This document shows, piece by piece, positions 1 through 7,430 of a stretch of DNA of 23,723 bases. The translations under genes and the position numbers were made by a program. The notes beneath the pieces are model-generated. The model was not told where the DNA came from and made no database searches. It was given only the letters and a program-made list of their open reading frames with translations. Location: contig DBZJ01000170.1 in assembly GCA_002311635.1 (NCBI GenBank), positions 1 through 23,723 of the forward strand. The letters run 5' to 3'. Every line of letters begins with the position of its first letter. Positions within the stretch are counted from its first letter, which is position 1. The stretch comes from Syntrophaceae bacterium UBA1163. Lineage in GTDB: Bacteria; Desulfobacterota; BSN033; UBA1163.

Positions 1-188
1 TTACTTAATGCGTTTGTATTAGACTAAATAATAACCCATTGATTTTGGAAAAGGTATAAGAATAAATGACCTGGGGTGTCAATCGTGTTCCCCTCCTTGC
101 AGCGAGGGGGTCTTGAGGTTTAGGAGTACCCGGACGGAGCAATACGGCTTTGGATTCCATTTAGAGAGAGAAGAAAGAGGAGGACTCG

Positions 189-944
189 CTATACTACTTT
201 AGGCTTTCTCAACGAAGCATACGATTTTGGCAGGCTTTTGGATATTTTTGCTCGAAGCTTCATCCTGAGGAATCGGTTCGCAATCGATCCCATCTCCAGG
301 GTCTTAAGCGGACGGGTGACGACCTCAACCTTATTCCCACGAATCGCTGCAAAGATAGATTCAAGATTCTTCTCTGCATAGATCAACGAATACGTGGTTC
401 CTAACTGGGAGAGGAAATGGGCATCTGAGTTTCCGACCAAGGGGAATCCATAGGATTGGCATACTTCTAAAGCCCTTTGATTGAAGTTGATCATTGGGGA
501 ATAAAAATGGCAATATTCGAGTGCGTCGAAAAGCTTCAGATGTTTCAAAAGGTATCCGTTTAGAGAATAGGTTCCCGGGAAATAGGGGTGTGGTGCAACG
601 ATCATGGTCTCCGAACGGCACAGCTTTGAAAGGGAGAAAAAATCTGAACATGTCTTATGCGGGGGAGGGTTCAGAACGAGGACATGACGTCTCCGAATCG
701 TCATCTCTATACCGGGAATGAGGAGAATCCCCCTGTCCTGGGCGTAGGATGAAAGGTCTTGACTGAAAGTCATCCGGTTATGGTTGGTGATGGAAATGAC
801 ATCAAAGCCCTCATCGGCAGCTTTTGAGATGAGTTCTTTAGCCGTGTATCGTACGCGGTCAAGAGGGTCCTCGGCTGTGTGAAGATGCAGATCGGCCTTA
901 AGGGGTCTCAATCTCTTGATCTTGATATTGGATTCTTTCACCAT
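189..944 (-). CDS. PHP-domain metal-dependent phosphoesterase
   Basis: This is a 251-aa stand-alone PHP (polymerase and histidinol phosphatase) protein. The PHP metal-site motifs appear in order: HLH (H20, H22), ITNHN (53-56, with Asn where Asp is common), GIE (78-80), APHPY with H119, and NSDAH with D174 and H176 followed by QLGTTYS. Members of this family hydrolyse phosphoesters of nucleotides or nucleic acid ends using two or three metal ions; the substrate here cannot be told. There is no signal peptide, so it is probably cytosolic. The basic C-terminal tail (about 218-251) follows the catalytic domain. The ATG at 944 has AGGAG directly before it, which is unusually close; GTG at 941 is an alternative start. 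A good promoter lies upstream. The gene is monocistronic as far as the window shows. PHP membership is secure, the substrate unknown. Confidence 0.85.
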   Translation of the reverse strand: MVKESNIKIKRLRPLKADLHLHTAEDPLDRVRYTAKELISKAADEGFDVISITNHNRMTFSQDLSSYAQDRGILLIPGIEMTIRRRHVLVLNPPPHKTCSDFFSLSKLCRSETMIVAPHPYFPGTYSLNGYLLKHLKLFDALEYCHFYSPMINFNQRALEVCQSYGFPLVGNSDAHFLSQLGTTYSLIYAEKNLESIFAAIRGNKVEVVTRPLKTLEMGSIANRFLRMKLRAKISKSLPKSYASLRKPKVV

Positions 945-982
945 CTCCTAATTCCAACTGGAACGTTTCAACATAAAATCGA

Positions 983-1011
983 ATTGTAAGACTTAGAACC
1001 TCTTGTGTCAA
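983..1011 (-). promoter_or_regulatory. sigma70-type promoter of the PHP gene
   Basis: On the minus strand a perfect TTGACA (1011-1006) is followed after 17 bp by TACAAT (988-983, 5 of 6 to consensus). The start codon at 944 lies about 39 bp further on, which fits a short 5' leader. Seen directly; activity is inferred. Confidence 0.6.
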
Positions 1012-1083
1012 ACTTTCGGAGGATTCAGCTCATAGGTCCGTGGAATTGATTATTGGTTTTCAAAACATGCTCACCGCGTTTTA

Positions 1084-1098
1084 TGACAAAATTTGTCA
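1084..1098. promoter_or_regulatory. perfect inverted repeat, possible operator
   Basis: TGACAAA and TTTGTCA arms with a one-base centre form a perfect 7-bp dyad, typical in size of a dimeric repressor site. It lies 73 bp upstream of the minus-strand -35 box and about 220 bp before the plus-strand gene. The cognate regulator is unknown. Confidence 0.3.
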
Positions 1099-1316
1099 CT
1101 CCTGGAACAGAATGTATTTTGGGATCTTCATTTGAAAAAACTGGCACATTTCTTGTAATTTGGGAAAGCCCATAATATTAGCATGTTAAGACATTTCCAC
1201 CGCGTACTAAATATGCCTCCGAATTTGGCATTAAATATGCGAATAAGCATCAAAGCTGGATATCCCTTACCGTTCTAAGGGGACTTTGCATGATTTAACG
1301 ATATAGCAGCGAGAAA

Positions 1317-1679
1317 ATGACGATCCCAGGTTTAGACCTCATTTCAAATTTTCGAAAGACTCGTCCCAGAAAAACGCTCGAACGGCCGCATTTGTTTATG
1401 GCTGGTCTGAATCAAAAAATTTTTCTCAACCAGTGGGGCGAACCGGAAGCGCAGATCACGCTTAACCAGTCTGACAAATTGAAGAAGCTGCGACCAATGT
1501 TCTCGATTTCTACCCCTGTTGAAGAAGGACATCTCTCCGTCTGGATCTATAAGAGGAAGAACAGCGTCCTCTTCTTTGCAAGAGAGAAATTGGTCTCTCA
1601 TTTTAGCTGCAAAGAGTTGAAAGTCCCTTTCTCCGTCCTTCCTATTTCTTTGGATACCCCACCGATTGCACGAGAGTGA
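1317..1679 (+). CDS. small hypothetical protein
   Basis: This 120-aa ORF has protein-like composition, but I do not assign a function. It has a basic N-terminus, then a segment around residues 28-55 (LNQKIFLNQWGEPEAQI) and a hydrophobic, aromatic stretch around 74-96 (VWIYKRKNSVLFFAREKLV) that looks like paired beta strands of a small fold. There is no signal peptide and no Cys cluster. The ATG at 1317 has only a weak purine stretch (GCGAGAAA) before it; Met28 is an alternative start. Its 3' end overlaps the end of the convergent nitroreductase gene by 38 bp. The longest antisense frame here (minus strand) looks like a shadow. Moderate confidence that it is expressed. Confidence 0.5.
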   Translation: MTIPGLDLISNFRKTRPRKTLERPHLFMAGLNQKIFLNQWGEPEAQITLNQSDKLKKLRPMFSISTPVEEGHLSVWIYKRKNSVLFFAREKLVSHFSCKELKVPFSVLPISLDTPPIARE

Positions 1680-2298
1680 TTTTCTGGTCCGCCCGCAGCT
1701 TCATTGCTTTGGCTAAGGTTGGCCTATCAACGAGCCCGCGCACCACCGTTGCCAGTCCCTCGGAAGCACAATAGAGATAAACGTTCTCCGCAATGAAGCC
1801 CGTATCCGCGGCTGAGTAAAACTCTTTTTGTTCGTTCGTTGCCGAACCCATTCCCGAAAGATCTGCCACATAGATGAGGTTCAGAGGAGCGTCTTTCACA
1901 AAGGGCTGAATACCCGTCATGGCCCGAATATCTTCCGTAAGAACCGGTTTTAACAGATGCGCCTTCGCGTCAAACAGATAGAGGCCATCGGCCGTAGCGA
2001 CATAAACGTCAATTTCCTGGCGATTCATCGCGGAGGGTGCAGTCCGCTTTCCTAAATCGGGGCGGTTTACCCCGAAGGCAGCCCAGAGCAAATTTGAGAG
2101 AACTTGCGCGGGCAGCTTCTCGGAGCTGAATTCCCGAGAAGACTTCCTGTCCTTCAACACCTGCATCAAGGGTCTCCCGCCATCCGTTTGAGGCTTCAAA
2201 AGTTGGATCGGCTTAGGTTCTTCTGCGAAGATCCGGCCATAAGAAATAAACGAAAAGGTTAGTGCCAAACCAGCAAACAAAAGCAAAGCTTTTTTCAT
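1642..2298 (-). CDS. secreted SagB/nitroreductase-family oxidoreductase
   Basis: A 218-aa protein with a clear N-terminal signal peptide: Met-Lys-Lys, a hydrophobic core at about residues 4-20, and likely cleavage after IFA (about residue 25). The mature part is a nitroreductase-like (FMN-binding, SagB/ThcOx-related) domain, with the typical opening VLKDRKSSREF (R51, S53, S54, R55 as phosphate-binding candidates), LLWAAFGVNRP, and a C-terminal ADTGFIAENVYLYCASEGLATVVRG. Known family members use FMN to reduce nitro compounds or oxidise thiazolines; the substrate here is not predictable. Export is unusual but known for such short paralogues. The start is set by GGAGGG six bases before ATG 2298; a longer frame to 2349 lacks such support. 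It converges with the small ORF at 1317. Confidence 0.75.
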   Translation of the reverse strand: MKKALLLFAGLALTFSFISYGRIFAEEPKPIQLLKPQTDGGRPLMQVLKDRKSSREFSSEKLPAQVLSNLLWAAFGVNRPDLGKRTAPSAMNRQEIDVYVATADGLYLFDAKAHLLKPVLTEDIRAMTGIQPFVKDAPLNLIYVADLSGMGSATNEQKEFYSAADTGFIAENVYLYCASEGLATVVRGLVDRPTLAKAMKLRADQKITLVQSVGYPKK

Positions 2299-2304
2299 GG
2301 TTGT

Positions 2305-2310
2305 CCCTCC
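2305..2310 (-). promoter_or_regulatory. ribosome binding site fixing the nitroreductase start
   Basis: GGAGGG on the minus strand, six bases before the ATG at 2298. It places the start at the Met-Lys-Lys of the signal peptide rather than 17 codons upstream. Confidence 0.75.
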
Positions 2311-2433
2311 TTCAGATTTTTTCTTTTTTTCTGGTGTGAGTAAAGACAAAAGTATGATAACACTTTGTCTGCGGGAGAGTAAGCCCCGCCGGGATTATTC
2401 TGAAGTTTGGACCCGCTGCATAGCCCTGCACTG

Positions 2434-2469
2434 TCCCGCGTTTCGCGGGATACGCGGCAGACCAGCCGC
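2434..2469. repeat. double hairpin palindromic element
   Basis: TCCCGCG (2434-2440) and CGCGGGA (2444-2450) form a 7-bp stem with a 3-base loop. GCGGC (2454-2458) and GCCGC (2465-2469) form a second stem. The arrangement, in a non-coding gap, resembles a dispersed REP-like intergenic element; copy number in the genome cannot be seen here. Confidence 0.5.
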
Positions 2470-2605
2470 ACACTATTTCTAACAGGGTAAATATTTTTGG
2501 CGAAAACCGCGAAGCAAGATGGGAGCTGATGCTCGGGATCTCTTTCGGGTTTCAGGAAGCCTGGTCCCATCAGAAATGATTTACGGCGAGGGAATTTGAT
2601 AGGGT

Positions 2606-5383
2606 TCAGGCTGGCGCCAATCCTCCGTATTTCTCGGCCCGCTGCTGAAAAGCCTCGCCTCCTCCCGGCATCATGGTCTTTATGAGTTCTCGGATTGAGC
2701 GGTGGTCGATAGATGCCTGGTTGATGATATGGGCATGATTCTCCCGCACCTCCAAAGGAATGACGAGTTCGGCATCGCCCATCACAGGAATAGCGGCGTC
2801 GTTCGTCGCCAAAATGACTTGGCTCTCTGGGCTCTGGTTTCCCAACCCCTTTTGCTCCCTTAAGATCTGAAGCATCTCTTCGTGCGCGAATCGGTCTTCG
2901 AGATAATCCTCAGGCTGATCGATGATAAGGATCCGGTTTCTGAGACCGAACAGGAAAAGCAAAATGGCCGCAGCACCCTGGCCCGCTGACAAATGATCGA
3001 GAGGTTGGTATTGGCCGTCAATCCTCAGTTCCAACCGAAGGGCATCCTGAGGAATCAGCGTTTCGAGCTCAAAGAGTAAGGATTCCTGAGCGGTTAGCCA
3101 ATAGATCAAGCGCTCGGCCACTTCAGGTTCAACGCCGAAACGCTTTTGGACTTCCTTGCTTCCTGCATGGGCCGCTTCGGAAAGGGCAATTCCGTCCGTC
3201 GCTTCGGGACTCACGAGCTTGTCGATTGCATTCTGAGACAGGTTCGATCCTTTTAAGAGGGACGAGAGCTGTTCTCTATAACTTCCTTTTTGGCCCTTAA
3301 ATTCTACTTGGAGGTGGAGCCGACCATGGAGAGATTTTGCAACGGCATCGGCTCTTTCCTTGCGTAACCCGTGCTGTGCGTCTCTGCAATCTCTGACTTG
3401 CTGAAGGAGGCCCTTCCGGTTCTGCCGGAGATGCTTTAAGCGATCCTCGATCCCGTTAAGTCCTGCGATCAGGGATGATAAAGAGGTCCTTTCTTCGGTC
3501 AATTTCAGAAACGGGTCTTGATGTGATGGCTCTTTTTGTACGTTCCGTTCAACTTGCTTGCCCTCTTTCTCCAAATGACGAAGCTTTTCTTGCCAACGCA
3601 TATCAAGACGCGTTAAACCCTGGACGGCCTGCTCAAAAAGGGTCGTCTCGTCATCGAGCACCACCTTCAGACTTTCCTGAAGGATCGCAAGAACTTTTGC
3701 GGCTTCCTGAAGGATAGCTGTATCCGCGCTTTGTGCATCCAGCAGGTTCCGGTGAGCCGTTTCCAGCGAAGCCAGTAGGTTGAGACGCCTTTGGTCAGAT
3801 TCCGCCAAAACGCTCCTGACCACATTGGTGGCGTTCTGCAAGCCTTCCCCCATGCCACGACGATCAGCCACCTTCTTCACGCCCTCTGCAGCGTCCCTCT
3901 TTTGAACTTCAATCTCCTGGTCAATTTCCTTGAGCCGTTGACCGTATACTTCTCGTTTCGCCAGCTTTGCTTGCAGATCCAGTATTGCCCTTGCGTTGGT
4001 GGTGAGTGATTCCACGGCCTTGGCAACAGAGTCCGCACACCGGAGCGCCTCTTCGCCAAGGAGTTCATCGAAGAGGGCAAGTCGGCGCTCTTCGTTTCCG
4101 GAGACGGTGTAGATCTCCTGATGTCCAAAAATTGTAATCCCACCGTTTGGACTGAGAAGCTCGGAGGGGCTTACTGAAAGAGGTTTTTCAGGGTTGACTT
4201 GAAAGGTATGGGGTTCTTCGCCCCACACCCGGACGATGCGGTACTGCCGGATTTTTCCCTCTTGAAGGGGCCTATCCAGGATGATCTCCACCTTGCCGCC
4301 GCTGCCAAGGGCATGGCGAACAAGCTCCTGGCGTTGAGATTGATCCGAGCGGGGCGTGACGGCAAAGGCATAGCGGAGGCATTCAAGAATGGCGGATTTG
4401 CCCACAGACTTGCCTCCCATAATCACATTGAGGTCTTGGTTCCAGGAAATACTCAGATTTCCCAGAAAACCTGATCCTGAGATCGCCATACTTCGGATTC
4501 TCGGATGAATCGCCGAGGGAGTCCCACCAATAGACAGACGGGTCTCCGGATCATGAAGGGCCAGCCGCAGAGCGTCTAAATTTGTTGCGCTGAGTTTCAG
4601 GTAGGTGGCCCGAAGGATCCCGTCGGTTCGATATTGCGTTCCGATCTCTTCAATTCGTTTCGGGTTGGAGAATTCAACCAGAGCCATCTGCTCCCAGAAA
4701 GTTTCCGATAAAACGCCCGTAGATTGGAGCTTCTTTTTTTCTTTCTCCGGACAATACTCGATGGCATCGGGTCCTATCTCCAGGAGGAGTTTGGCGGCAA
4801 CCTCGGCCGTGAGACTCTTGCAGAGCCCATTTGCCTGATCGGGGTGTGGAAGGACTAAGAGGCAGCGGAACCGGCTTCGTAAGTCTTTGAGGGCATCTGT
4901 TAAGTTGATTTTTAGGTCAATGTCTCGATGAGAGCCGTGGTTGTCAAACAGAGGGGTACCCGGGTCTTTATCCAGTGATTTAAGGAAAGCGTTCAAACCT
5001 TTTAGATCGGTATCACCGGGGAAGATGGCCAATATATGAAGACCAGACTTACCTTGTCTGAAGGTCATCTCAACCCCGGGCAAAAGCGTAATGCCACGGT
5101 TGGTGGCCTTTGCAGCCGTCACCTCAAACCATTCTATGTTTACACCATTGTAGTCTGTTATGGCAGCAACGGAAACCCCTTGAGCCGCAAGTTGTTCGAC
5201 ATAGGCATCGGCAAGAGCTTTCCCATCTTGCCGCTTCGTCCCCTTAGGGGGCACAAAAGCCAACACATTAGGACTATGCAGATGAAGGTCGAGACGGTGC
5301 CAAGTAGCCCCCCGACCGATCGTTTCTAATGGCTCGTTCGATCTCTCTTCTGCGGACGGGTGGCTTTGTTTCAGTGGGCTCAT
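2606..5383 (-). CDS. PHP-SMC-like ATPase, TrlF/Ppl-type (probable defence protein)
   Basis: A 925-aa fusion. Residues about 28-280 are a PHP domain: HLH (34-36), TDYN (76-79), GVE (103-105), LPHPD (178-182). Residues about 300-900 are an SMC/RecF-like ABC ATPase: Walker A GGKSVGKS (323-330), a HQ at 421-422 that could be the Q-loop, a helical coiled-coil-rich insert at about 445-690, signature LSAGQ (798-802), Walker B ILIIDQPED (818-826), and ILATND (857-862). This architecture is that of TrlF-family ATPases and of Ppl, which I recall as an anti-phage gene from a published defence screen. The expected role is ATP-gated nucleic-acid or nucleotide attack on invading DNA. Three PHP ligands look replaced: Tyr78 for His, and SNPK (239-242) where SDxH is expected. 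It lies 67 bp downstream of the double receiver, same strand; a weak AAAGG precedes ATG 5383. Confidence 0.8.
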   Translation of the reverse strand: MSPLKQSHPSAEERSNEPLETIGRGATWHRLDLHLHSPNVLAFVPPKGTKRQDGKALADAYVEQLAAQGVSVAAITDYNGVNIEWFEVTAAKATNRGITLLPGVEMTFRQGKSGLHILAIFPGDTDLKGLNAFLKSLDKDPGTPLFDNHGSHRDIDLKINLTDALKDLRSRFRCLLVLPHPDQANGLCKSLTAEVAAKLLLEIGPDAIEYCPEKEKKKLQSTGVLSETFWEQMALVEFSNPKRIEEIGTQYRTDGILRATYLKLSATNLDALRLALHDPETRLSIGGTPSAIHPRIRSMAISGSGFLGNLSISWNQDLNVIMGGKSVGKSAILECLRYAFAVTPRSDQSQRQELVRHALGSGGKVEIILDRPLQEGKIRQYRIVRVWGEEPHTFQVNPEKPLSVSPSELLSPNGGITIFGHQEIYTVSGNEERRLALFDELLGEEALRCADSVAKAVESLTTNARAILDLQAKLAKREVYGQRLKEIDQEIEVQKRDAAEGVKKVADRRGMGEGLQNATNVVRSVLAESDQRRLNLLASLETAHRNLLDAQSADTAILQEAAKVLAILQESLKVVLDDETTLFEQAVQGLTRLDMRWQEKLRHLEKEGKQVERNVQKEPSHQDPFLKLTEERTSLSSLIAGLNGIEDRLKHLRQNRKGLLQQVRDCRDAQHGLRKERADAVAKSLHGRLHLQVEFKGQKGSYREQLSSLLKGSNLSQNAIDKLVSPEATDGIALSEAAHAGSKEVQKRFGVEPEVAERLIYWLTAQESLLFELETLIPQDALRLELRIDGQYQPLDHLSAGQGAAAILLFLFGLRNRILIIDQPEDYLEDRFAHEEMLQILREQKGLGNQSPESQVILATNDAAIPVMGDAELVIPLEVRENHAHIINQASIDHRSIRELIKTMMPGGGEAFQQRAEKYGGLAPA

Positions 5384-5450
5384 AGACCATTTGACCTTTC
5401 TAAGATATCTTCTTCATCCGGACGTTCCAAGGATCACAGACAAATCGATT

Positions 5451-6209
5451 TTAATTCTTTTGCAAAGCTACCCTAATGTGCCCTAATAGATCGATGTAAT
5501 TCAACGGCTTCAAGCAATAACCACTGAAGCCTTCGATCTTTTTTTGAAATTCCTCCAGCTCCTCCTTGGTGACCGATATCATCATCGGTGTTTTGCTCGA
5601 GGCGAATTCCAGCTTCAGTTGATAAAAGCCATCATAGTTATTCGCTTTGACGAGCGTCCCATCCAGAAAGATCACGTCCGGCTTTTCCTTCTTGACCTCA
5701 TCGGATCCTTCTCTTATGCTCGATACGATGGTCACTTCGTAGCCCATTTCAACTAATTTCACGAACTCAGCCATCTCCGGTTCTTTCCCTATGACCAGTA
5801 TTCGCTTTTGTAAGCCTCTGGACTGTGGCGCATGTTCGGATGATTCCAAGACCTTCTTGACCGTCCCCAGCAACATCTCCGGTTTGTAGGGCTTCTTGAC
5901 AAAGTATTCGGCACCCAGCTTATATGCCCTGGCCACGTCCTCCGGTCTATCTTTCGCAGTGAGAAAAATAACCGGAACGGTCCGGGTTTTGGGAGACATT
6001 TTTAATCGGGTATAGACAGAATAACCTCCGCCAGCGGGCATTACGATGTCCAATATGATCAGATCCGGCTTCTCCGCATAAGCATAGGTCAAGCCTTGCT
6101 GTCCATCCAAGGCCGCAATTACCTCGTACCCGCTCGCCTCCAAGCGCGCCTTGACCATGGTAACGACATTTGGCATGTCGTCGATCACCAAGATTTTCTT
6201 CTTCGCCAT
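5451..6209 (-). CDS. double receiver-domain response regulator
   Basis: A 252-aa protein made of two CheY-like receiver domains and nothing else. REC1 (about 4-122) is complete: acidic pair Asp10/Asp11, phospho-acceptor D54 (LIILDIVMP), Thr84 and Lys106 (VKKPY). REC2 (about 135-250) keeps D183 (VIFLDG) and Lys234 (LKPL), but its acidic pocket is missing (ILVIGKEPE, Gly141-Lys142), so it probably cannot bind Mg2+ and be phosphorylated normally. There is no output domain, so it would act by protein contact or as a phosphate sink for the CheA encoded upstream. The start codon lies 17 bp from the palindromic element at 6227-6374, and only a weak Shine-Dalgarno is visible. It is the last che-type gene in the cluster, followed by the PHP-ATPase. 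Confidence 0.85.
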   Translation of the reverse strand: MAKKKILVIDDMPNVVTMVKARLEASGYEVIAALDGQQGLTYAYAEKPDLIILDIVMPAGGGYSVYTRLKMSPKTRTVPVIFLTAKDRPEDVARAYKLGAEYFVKKPYKPEMLLGTVKKVLESSEHAPQSRGLQKRILVIGKEPEMAEFVKLVEMGYEVTIVSSIREGSDEVKKEKPDVIFLDGTLVKANNYDGFYQLKLEFASSKTPMMISVTKEELEEFQKKIEGFSGYCLKPLNYIDLLGHIRVALQKN

Positions 6210-6226
6210 TTGTTTCGCCGTTTAAC

Positions 6227-6374
6227 TATAGTGAACGACATGTAAACGTAGTCATTGCGAGGACCCCGCACTTGATGCGAGGGACGTGGCAATCCCGTGA
6301 GATTGCCTCATCCCGCAGGGCGGGATTCGCAATGACATATTGCGGATATCCACATATTTACGTCGTTCACTATA
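6227..6374. mobile_element. 148-bp MITE-like palindromic element
   Basis: Perfect 13-bp terminal inverted repeats, TATAGTGAACGAC at 6227-6239 and its complement at 6362-6374. Nested inside are GTCATTGCGA (6251-6260) with TCGCAATGAC (6327-6336), GGCAATC (6288-6294) with GATTGCC (6301-6307), and TCCCGC (6311-6316) with GCGGGA (6320-6325). It has no coding capacity. If the outermost TA on each side is a target duplication, the termini would fit an IS630/mariner-type MITE; that is inference. It sits between two co-directional che-cluster genes and may affect read-through. Confidence 0.7.
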
Positions 6375-6439
6375 TTCTCGCTGTTTCAAGTTCATCCTTA
6401 GCAGATAAGGGTCGGAGATCGGTTCCCTTGAGCATGAGA

Positions 6440-7417
6440 CTAATTCCCTCTTTTTTCCAGGAGCTCCTTCATTTTTGAGAGCAGCGCTTCTGCCTCGAAT
6501 GGCTTCGATACATACGCATCAGCGCCCACCTCTCGCCCCACCTTCCTGATTTCCTGCGGCGTCCTTCCAGAGGAGATAATGATGGGGATGGCATTATATT
6601 TTGGGTCCGCCTTAAGAAGCTGGCAAACCTTGTACCCGTTCATTTTGGGGAGCATGATGTCCAAGATAATCAAGCTTGGGTTTTCCTTACGTGCTTTCTC
6701 CAGGCCTTCCTGACCGTCTGCCGCCGTAATCACTTCGTAATTATTTGCTTCCAGTCTCATACGGAGCATATGAATGATCGCTACCTGGTCCTCTACGATC
6801 AGCACTCTTTTTTTCGCCGCGGACGTTTCTTTCTTGGCTTCTACTTGATCGGCAAAAGGCTTGTCTTGGCTGGGGTGTACGATTTCATTCCAGGACTTCT
6901 CGGATACTTCCTCAACCGATTGGATCAAACCCTCCAGATTCTGTTTTCCGGTTGAAAGCAATTCTTTCTGCTTGGGGTTTAGTTTTCCTGGTATTTCATC
7001 CAGCACCAGCGACAAGCTTTCTCTGAGCACGGCCAACGGGGTGCGGATGATATGGGAGATCATGCCCATCACTTCGTCCTTCATGATTTCCAGTTCATTT
7101 CTCAGCTCATCCTTCATGATTGCCAACTCATCTTCCAGTGGTTCCGTCTTTACAGGATTCGGTTTTTCTTCTTTTGCGGTCGTCTGCGATGCCAACATCG
7201 CGTTAAACCGAGAGATCGTGAGAAGCTCGCCGATCAGCTTATTCAATTCATCCGTGCATTCCAGGGCGGGCCTCAACAGGGTGAAGCAGTTTTCGCATTT
7301 TGAGTCTCCGAGACCATCCAGAATCATGCTCGTTCCTTCGCGGACGACCATGAGTTGACTGCGCAGGTCGTGCCTAACGGACGAAAGGTAAGCTTCTATT
7401 TTTTCCACTTCGGTCAT
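6440..7417 (-). CDS. H-box/receiver protein lacking kinase ATPase domain
   Basis: A 325-aa protein. Residues about 1-75 hold a first dimerisation/H-box-like helical pair (SVRHDLRSQL, H16) that also contains a CxxC (C41, C44). Residues about 100-172 hold a second one resembling HisKA (SHIIRTPL, H122, with Ile where Glu is usual). Residues about 203-323 are a complete receiver: E209/D210, D253 (LIILDIMLP), Ser283, K305 (SKPF). No HATPase domain (N, G1, G2 boxes) is present anywhere, so it is not a self-sufficient kinase; it could accept phosphate from CheA or dimerise as a scaffold. GAGGAG lies nine bases before ATG 7417 and overlaps the cheR stop region; the gap to cheR is 13 bp, so it belongs to the operon. 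Confidence 0.75.
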   Translation of the reverse strand: MTEVEKIEAYLSSVRHDLRSQLMVVREGTSMILDGLGDSKCENCFTLLRPALECTDELNKLIGELLTISRFNAMLASQTTAKEEKPNPVKTEPLEDELAIMKDELRNELEIMKDEVMGMISHIIRTPLAVLRESLSLVLDEIPGKLNPKQKELLSTGKQNLEGLIQSVEEVSEKSWNEIVHPSQDKPFADQVEAKKETSAAKKRVLIVEDQVAIIHMLRMRLEANNYEVITAADGQEGLEKARKENPSLIILDIMLPKMNGYKVCQLLKADPKYNAIPIIISSGRTPQEIRKVGREVGADAYVSKPFEAEALLSKMKELLEKRGN

Positions 7418-7430
7418 ATCATTTACTCCT

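Larger units (their letters stand above)
945..1316. other. gene-free divergent intergenic region
   Basis: 372 bp between the PHP gene (minus) and the small ORF at 1317 (plus). It holds the PHP promoter at 983-1011, a 15-bp palindrome at 1084-1098 (TGACAAA-a-TTTGTCA), and a 9-bp direct repeat TAAATATGC at 1208-1216 and 1232-1240 (24 bp apart). No convincing coding frame and no RNA gene were seen. Confidence 0.6.
2299..2605. other. gene-free region with palindromic repeat
   Basis: 307 bp between the nitroreductase start and the end of the PHP-ATPase gene. Besides the ribosome binding site it holds two adjacent GC-rich hairpins (2434-2469). A 91-aa frame across it (2295-2570, minus) looks like translated repeat rather than a gene. 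No terminator with a clear U-run was seen. Confidence 0.5.

Noticed and set aside
90..109. 6-bp GC hairpin CCCCTC/GAGGGG downstream of the PHP gene as terminator
   Set aside because: It is 80 bp beyond the stop codon and has no U-run on the minus strand.
1..188. Possible partial gene at the left edge
   Set aside because: No frame with protein-like content or similarity was found on either strand.
1142..1157. sigma54-like promoter TGGCAC-N5-TTGTA
   Set aside because: The -12 element has GT instead of the nearly invariant GC, and it is 160 bp from the gene.
2295..2570. 91-aa minus-strand frame
   Set aside because: It runs through hairpin repeat sequence and the nitroreductase ribosome binding site; probably translated repeat.
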